Source: Aplectana chamaeleonis
Taxonomy: Eukaryota; Nematoda; Chromadorea; Rhabditida; Cosmocercidae
DNA: 64,000 nucleotides
Reading direction: 5' to 3'
Assembly (NCBI GenBank): GCA_029168955.1
Contig: JAPDOI010000383.1
Span: 186,001 to 250,000 of the forward strand
The translations under genes were made by a program, and so were the position numbers. This document shows, piece after piece, positions 58,304 through 64,000 of this stretch. Position 1 is the stretch's first letter. Each line of letters starts with the position of its first letter. The notes below the pieces were generated by a model. It searched no databases. It was not told where the DNA came from and was given only the letters and a program-made list of their open reading frames with translations.

Positions 58304-58309
58304 AATAAA
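58304..58309 (+). terminator. Candidate poly(A) signal AATAAA
   Basis: AATAAA lies 75 bases after the stop codon of the candidate gene and is followed by T/G-containing sequence. This is a normal distance for a nematode 3' UTR. Confidence 0.45.
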
Positions 58310-58329
58310 AAGTCAGTTCTCAACGTGCA

Positions 58330-58856
58330 CAGACACTCTCTTGAAAATCAAATCATTGTTATAAAAAAGGTTCGTCCCCTCGGATAGCGGGTTGGCCACC
58401 CTTTCTAAGTCCCGCACCCGTACATGAACGGCGTTGGCCAGCTCCGTTTACACAAGCGAAGAAACTGTATTCACGAAAAGATTAAGTGCGGCGGCCGGGG
58501 ATGTTACGTAAACGGGCGCGGCGCGGCCGCGTGTTTCCGATCAGGATCAGGCGGATCGTTGTCCAAGAGCTCGAGAAAGCTACGTCCCCTCCCCCTTTGG
58601 CGATCCGAACTTTAAAAAAATGACCAGAATTTTTGCGTCCTCTCAGGTTGTAAACTCTTTCGGCAGTTTTTGCAGTTGAAAATTTCCAAAAAAAGATTTT
58701 TTCAACCTTAATATTTTACTTAAGAACTACTTGACTCCCTACCCTTTTGATGTGTCTCGGGGAGTGTAGTTTTGGCCTGCTCCTCACTTCGCACTCTTCC
58801 CTACGGTGTACGGTAATGCAATTTCGCACGCGTTCAGAACGTGCAGTCACCCCAAA
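58330..58856. other. Anonymous DNA
   Basis: A 63-codon frame at 58424-58615 with Cys/Gly/Arg-rich composition has no recognisable domain. Nothing else was seen. Confidence 0.35.
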
Positions 58857-58998
58857 CTAGGCCTATTTAACGCTTCAATCGCTGATCGCCGCGATGACAT
58901 GTTTTGAATACAGATCGACAAACGAGGCGATCTTGATCGATCCTCATGGCTATCATTCCATTGCGTCGAGCGGCGATCGCTCTCTGAAAGAGGCCTTA
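58857..58998. mobile_element. Short MITE, family I copy 2
   Basis: The ends are CTAGGCCTATTT and CTCTGAAAGAGGCCTTA. Interior CGCTGATCGCCGCGATGACA and GCGTCGAGCGGCGATCGC face each other. It matches 29468-29609, including ACATGTTTTGAATACAGATCGAC (inverse in the other copy). Confidence 0.6.
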
Positions 58999-58999
58999 G

Positions 59000-60127
59000 C
59001 CATAGTCGTGAACCTGCCATTACGCGGCGTGAAATAATCCCCCCACACAGACATTAAGGTTTGTGGCCTCGACCGGTGTTCTCGAGGAGTTTTATAGGTA
59101 AGACTCAGCTCGTGTTCTTCAAAACACCCCCAGGACACCGCGCGAAATCACAAAAAGCCGAAAATAACAAAGAAAATTGAAAAAGGGGCCCCTCGCGGGC
59201 AATGAAAGATGGGAAATGATGAAAATGTCCTTGGAAAAGGATCTGTACCAAGGGCACAATAGGGGTACGAGCGCGAGCAGGAGATGGGGTTCACCGGTGG
59301 TAGTTTCGCCGGCACCGCAGCACGCCAGAAGCGGTTTGGCTCTGGAGCGTGATATTTTTCGACGGCTCGCCGCAGTGGTAAATCAAGTCCTTGCTCCAAA
59401 ATGCTCTAAATTGAAGAGTTTTCGAGCGACATCGTGGTCTTGAGTAGAAAATGGGATAAGGATAAAAGTTTTACCTATAGAATCTCAGAATTGTTTTTTT
59501 TTCGATAAAAATATTAGCGTTGTTCATTTTCGGCCGCAGGCGCGTTTCTGGACAACGGTATTGGACAACGGTAAAACGTGTTTTAGGCGATTTTCTTAGT
59601 AATTTGAGGTCATGGGAGGGGTGTTAGGAATCAGATCGTGGGGAATTTCATGGAGAATCTAAATATTTTGTCAGAAACGTGAAAATCTGAATTTTCATGG
59701 GTGGTACGTACGTTGTTCATTTTTCGAAGTGAAGAATCAAAGCGGTAATAGGCCCGATTAATGAATGGAACTCGTCTCAAACCTTGTTTTATGTGCTGAA
59801 ATTTTGAATACTGCCTAGAATACGGCTATTTCATCGTTATGTATAGATACCGTCCTCACATGTACTGTTGTGGTGCTGCATTATTGTTCTCTTTGATCGT
59901 TTTGTTGCTTTCACAATATGTAAGACAACCGCGTCCGAACCCCTCATTCCAAGACCTGTTTTCCTCACAGAAAGAGAAACGCAACTGAAATCTCCCCCAA
60001 CTTTCGAAGTTTCGGCCCGAAATTTTTACGTCCCCCCAAAAAAAAAAAAAACTCTAAATTCCGAAGATTTTACGTCCCCACTGTTGTCCAGCTAGACAAC
60101 GCCCGCCTGACCCTGTTTGCGATTGCA
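59000..60127. other. Anonymous DNA
   Basis: No gene was recognised. A GAAATTTTTACGTCCCC motif at about 60020-60036, followed by a poly-A of 14, recurs loosely near 25140-25190 and 63290, so it is probably an old repeat. Confidence 0.35.
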
Positions 60128-60258
60128 CCCGCCACTGTTACTCAGGTGATTTCGTCAGCCTTCTGCTCGTATTCCTCTGAATCTGAGAACGAAGATGTCG
60201 AAACATGTGAGGAACACGGGCAGCAGGCTAGCAGAATCACCTGAGTATCAATGGCGGG
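60128..60258. mobile_element. 130-bp foldback element
   Basis: CCCGCCACTGTTACTCAGGT on the left is the inverse, with two mismatches, of ACCTGAGTATCAATGGCGGG on the right. The pairing goes on through GATTTCGTCAGCCTTCTGC and GCAGGCTAGCAGAATC. Confidence 0.6.
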
Positions 60259-60373
60259 CAATCTGATACAAGACGCGCGGCCGCGCAGCACCCGCTTCAA
60301 CTCAGCGCCGCCCGGATCAATCATCGCAGGCTTGACGGTATAATACACCGTGCTGAAGAACTTTTCTTCGTTG

Positions 60374-60422
60374 AATCTATGATGCCTCCACAGAATAATC
60401 TATGATGCCTCCACAGAATAAG
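60374..60422. repeat. 24-bp tandem duplication
   Basis: ATCTATGATGCCTCCACAGA plus AT(A)A occurs twice in a row. A simple local duplication. Confidence 0.75.
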
Positions 60423-60585
60423 TCTAGTATCCTCTGCTTCCGAGTCAGATTCACTCTGTTCCCTAGCGCTCTTGTCCTGAGCGAGTGTAGAGACAGCGAG
60501 AAAGTGTGGGGAGAAGGAGACGTAGCACACGCGCGCCGCCGCACGCGATGAACGAAAATAAATTTCACACGGAAACAGAGGATAA
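60420..60585. repeat. Dispersed repeat, family G copy 2
   Basis: It shares GATTCACTCTGTTCC, AGCGAGAAAGTGTGGGGAGA and GATGAACGAAAATAAATTTC with 4850-5020. The inverted tips CTCTGCTTCCGAG and CGGAAACAGAG mark the ends. Confidence 0.5.
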
Positions 60586-60589
60586 ATGG

Positions 60590-61860
60590 GCGCGGCTGTC
60601 GCGGAAGATCGTCGGTTGCGACCCAAAGTTCCAAAAGGTGGCGTCCCGAACGCCGCACGGCCCGCCGCAATGATCGAGTTTTGTCCAGCCGCTGAACTAA
60701 ATTTGGCAAAAGGTTTTTACATGCATGCTACTCGTTTGGTTTTAAGGGTAAATTATATGAAGTAATTCGCATCGGTATCGACAAAATTCATACTTCCAGC
60801 TACTTCAAGGCTCAAAGCTCAACGATATCAAAATCACAACAGGCACATATGTACACAGGTAAGCACGTACATATCTGACCAGTAATTATAAAAACTGCAA
60901 CGTGAGAACAAAAAATTAACGGAAGTTCCACAAGATATGGGACTGAAAATGTGTTCATGAGAATCCATAAATGACTAAGTGGGAATCATTTGAAGCGGAA
61001 ATTCAGAGACGCCACGCATTCCCAATTGATTCAGATTTGCTTCAATGACTCCACAGCTAGATGCTTCTTCTCGCTCATCTTCATCTACTTGCGCTTTGTG
61101 GGTCAATTCACCCCGAGGAAAAAAAAAACACACGCACACAAATCTTCCACTACGTAAGTTGAGTCTCTCTCGTGAGTGTTATCTGCCAATCACACTCTTC
61201 ACTCCTCATACACAACTCGCTCCTGAATGAGCGAAAGTCCTCGTTCCGGCGTGAACCGCTTCCGAGTACATTTGCTATTCGAAGGTAATTCTTCGGATAA
61301 TGGATTGATTGTCTTTCAAAATTTCCCGGATACTGGATCGATTCGGGTGCCCTTTTCAGAATTTTCGTATAATGGATCAATACAGATAATGCCATTCTCC
61401 AATGGTCCGACTACGGATATCCGGTCGGATAATTTCGGATAGCTTCGGATAACTTTTGGAACAAAGCCGAGGCAGAACGGCGAAAAATAAACCAGGTTTT
61501 CAAAGCAAGCCTTTAAAAACGTCCCTAATTGAGCAAACAGTACTACCTCTTTGCATCTGCGGCATGTTTACATACAAACTTCAAACTTCATATATGCATA
61601 ATAATAAAGATATGTAAACAAATCTTGAATGCGACTGTATCTTCGTGGTAAGGCACGCTATTATCCATACACAGGTTTGATTCAGGACAACTAGCTAGTT
61701 AAAAGTATGCAAAGCAACTATACAATAAAACTTCTACACTGAATAACTAGCCACTTGGTCATCTCACTTGACCGCGCCGCAACGACTCTTCCGATTTCGG
61801 ATGGAAGAGGAAAACCCTGGACTGATGTACTAAATAGGAGCGGGTACGGGAAAATGGGCG
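60590..61860. other. Anonymous DNA
   Basis: No gene was recognised. Between 61280 and 61450 there are scattered TCGGATAATGGAT-type words, early members of the repeat that becomes dense after 61870. Confidence 0.35.
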
Positions 61861-61869
61861 TGGCCAAGT

Positions 61870-62140
61870 GCGACTTTATCCGGATTCATCCAAAAATTAC
61901 ATGAATTTATCCGAATTTATCCGATTCTATCCGAGTTTATCCGATTTTACCCGCATTTATTCGAACTTAACCGATTTAATCCGAATTATTCAGATATTCG
62001 ATTCGATTCAGATAACGCCGATTTCATATTTCACGAATATCGGTTTGATTCAGATAATGCGTTTTTTTTTTGAATTTTCGGGCATCGATTTATCCAAATC
62101 TCGAATATCCGGTTGGATATCCGAAAAGGAGGGATTCGGA
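61870..62140. repeat. Degenerate ATCCGA-type short tandem repeat
   Basis: Words of 10-13 bases such as TTATCCGGATTC, TTATCCGAATT, TATCCGATTC and TATCCGAGTT follow one another to about 61990. Looser members continue to 62140. It yields a Tyr/Pro/Leu-rich frame that is not a credible protein. Similar words occur near 2820, 3620 and 61280. Confidence 0.65.
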
Positions 62141-62144
62141 TACT

Positions 62145-63560
62145 GAGTATACTCAGGATCCAGCAGCCCGTTGGCAAGGACCGCGGAATACTTACGACCC
62201 CCCCCTCGGGGAGCAGTCCGTGTCCAAAAATTTCGAAAATTGTAACGACTCCCCAGAGACGCTCTTGCGACAAGAACATCGAAAATTTGGCAGTTTCTAT
62301 AGTACACTAACCCTCACGATGGCTGCGGGTTATAACTCGTCCAAATGCGCGACCCCATCGTGGAGTCTGAGCGATGGGCTAAAACTTACGGGTGGATCAA
62401 ACCCGGAGAATGCTGGCTAGTGACATATTATATGGTAACATATTTTTTGCTACACCTTGTATTCTACGCGTGCGTGATGAACTGTCTTATGATTAAAAGT
62501 CTAAACGTATTATATTGATGTTTCGTTTTATCGGGGACGTCATTTTTCAGTGATAATCTACAGGAAGAATCCAAAAAATACGTATTCGCTTTCACTCGGG
62601 CGATGAAAAAGCGAGAGCGACTGTAGGTGATACAGCAATAGTGTGAAGCGTCGAGGCTTCGCGCCCTCCCCGCAATAATGACCGGGCCTCGCGCCGTCCA
62701 GGAACTATAGGGCCTGTGCGGCGACCCCGAATATGTGCAGGGCACTCCGACGTTTTGAGAGGGGAGAGTGATGAGGAGGGCAGGTGGAACATTTGAATTG
62801 ATGTTGCGTAGCTTCAGTGCTTGACGCGCGGCATTCAGATTAGGGCGCGTTAACTACATCGCCATACAAACACAATTATAATTATTTCAGAAGTTTGAAA
62901 GAGTGCGAGAAAAAGCTGTTGGCTTGCCAACGTCCAACACCTTGCCTCACCTGAATTCTTGTAACCAGTCGGGTTGGAAGATGAAACTGTGACAATTTAA
63001 GGGGAATAGCACCAGAAATTCTGCTTCTTTTTGTGAAGTTGAGATTTTTATTTTTAATGGGGGATCGTACGTCTTATAGTGGCTTTTCTTCAAATGAAGT
63101 ACAGAGAATTCACGCCTACAAGGGGATTAAAAACATTTTGATGAACTCGGAACTGATTCTTTGCAGATTGTAAATAGCTGCGATTTTGTTTTTAATTCGC
63201 AGAAACCACTTTTCTACAAATTCTACGAAGTAACTATATACTTTTTCCTCCTGAAGCTTTCTCGATCCCCCTCCTAAATTTACGTTTTTCCCCGAAATTT
63301 TTTACGACCTCCTCCCCCACCACCCCTGCCGCGTTGGCAAGCTATCCACTTCTGCTAAACCCTGAGTTTACTTGCGAGCCCATTCAACCCCTTCCAACCT
63401 GTCTTGACTTGAAACTGGCAGAAGAGACTTCATTTCGAAAGTGCAAGTGCATTGAACACGAAGAAGTCTCAGCTGGATATGTATTAGCATAGAAATGAAC
63501 TTCCAGGCACGGGAAGGATTGCATTTCGACAGGAGTGAAGCACGTGAAAAGGTCATCTTA
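62145..63560. other. Anonymous DNA
   Basis: No gene, RNA or clear element was recognised. A poly-C run (CCCCCCCTC) lies at about 62200. Confidence 0.35.
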
Positions 63561-63565
63561 GCCAG

Positions 63566-63775
63566 ATGAACCAGCCAACACTTCTGGCCTACGAGCCGCA
63601 TACACACACCTCGGATATAGAGCAAGCAAAATTGAATCTATTCGAGGAGCATGCAACAAACGAGAATGCAGAAGAGGGCGTAGATGAGCAACTGCAATGT
63701 CTGAAGTGGGACATAGTGAGACGGCCGCTACCGCAAAAGTTTGGATTGGTTAGAAGCATCCCTGGATACCTGTAG
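63566..63775 (+). CDS. Unrecognised open frame, possible exon
   Basis: The ATG follows CATCTTAGCCAG, an acceptor-like sequence. The 69-residue product is acidic and hydrophilic (TSDIEQAKLNLFEEHATNEN, then GVDEQLQCLKWDIVRRPLPQ). Composition looks protein-like, but there is no recognisable domain, and the gene, if any, may run off the window. A second frame (63741-63959) overlaps its end. Confidence 0.25.
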   Translation: MNQPTLLAYEPHTHTSDIEQAKLNLFEEHATNENAEEGVDEQLQCLKWDIVRRPLPQKFGLVRSIPGYL

Positions 63776-64000
63776 ATACGAATTTCGAGATTTCTTTTGC
63801 ACTGTAGGGTTCACCTGTTTCGAATCATACATACTGAATGATACACTTCAACTCCTTCTTATAAGCATGACAAAAGAGGAAACCAGAGGCTGTTCCCCTG
63901 TCAGACGAGTTTTCAGCCTTCATAGAAATCAAACGCACGATGACATTTATCAACTCTGATTTTCCTTCCCTTTTTACACTTTGTTCATATTTCTTCAATC
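63776..64000. other. Anonymous DNA at the window edge
   Basis: One plus-strand frame (63741-63959) without recognised motif. The window ends here. Confidence 0.3.

Overview
The window looks like an intergenic, repeat-rich piece of a nematode chromosome, most likely a strongylid or hookworm-type (clade V) worm. Four things support this: an RTE-clade retrotransposon of the kind common in hookworm genomes, a mariner relic, very many short palindromic (MITE-like) elements, and a short intron ending in a pyrimidine-rich CAG. The species assignment is inference. No operons, rRNA genes, CRISPR arrays or complete recognisable host genes were seen. Most long open frames are by-products of tandem repeats.

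Layout. 1-6.5 kb: four kinds of short foldback element in anonymous DNA. 6.5-8.2 kb: broken RTE reverse transcriptase. 9.1-9.7 kb: a palindromic element and two opposed tRNA-derived SINE copies. 10.8-11.2 kb: a TTAA-flanked MITE. 11.9-13.6 kb: a 110-bp satellite of about 15 units, each with a perfect 12-bp hairpin. 15-19.5 kb: a diffuse field of a GCGACA-type motif, containing a 1.1-kb long-inverted-repeat element and a 200-bp (AT)n tract. 19.7-20.5 kb: a TTAA MITE nested in another inverted-repeat element. 20.5-28.8 kb: mostly anonymous, with small palindromes. 28.8-30.65 kb: nested elements. 32.8-34.3 kb: three adjoining inverted-repeat elements. 37-39.1 kb: an unrecognised coding-like relic and further palindromes. 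39.4-40.5 kb: an old tandem duplication. 41.8-45.8 kb: a 42-bp satellite of about 95 units. 47.1-50.9 kb: a long-inverted-repeat element, a CR1/jockey-like retrotransposon tail, short palindromes and an internally deleted mariner. 51.7-57.8 kb: a mosaic tandem array of about 690-bp (A) and 955-bp (B) cassettes in the order A-B-A-A-A-B-A-A-a. 57.9-58.3 kb: the best host-gene candidate, two in-frame exons around a 74-bp intron, followed by AATAAA. 58.4-64 kb: anonymous DNA with small palindromes and a degenerate ATCCGA-type repeat.

The genes do not form a pathway. The visible biology is genome turnover: piggyBac-like and Tc1/mariner-like non-autonomous elements, SINE and LINE relics, and satellites. 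The observations most worth following are the mosaic cassette array ending at a candidate gene, the two satellites, the opposed SINE pair and the mariner deletion derivative. All assignments come from reading the sequence; no database search was run.
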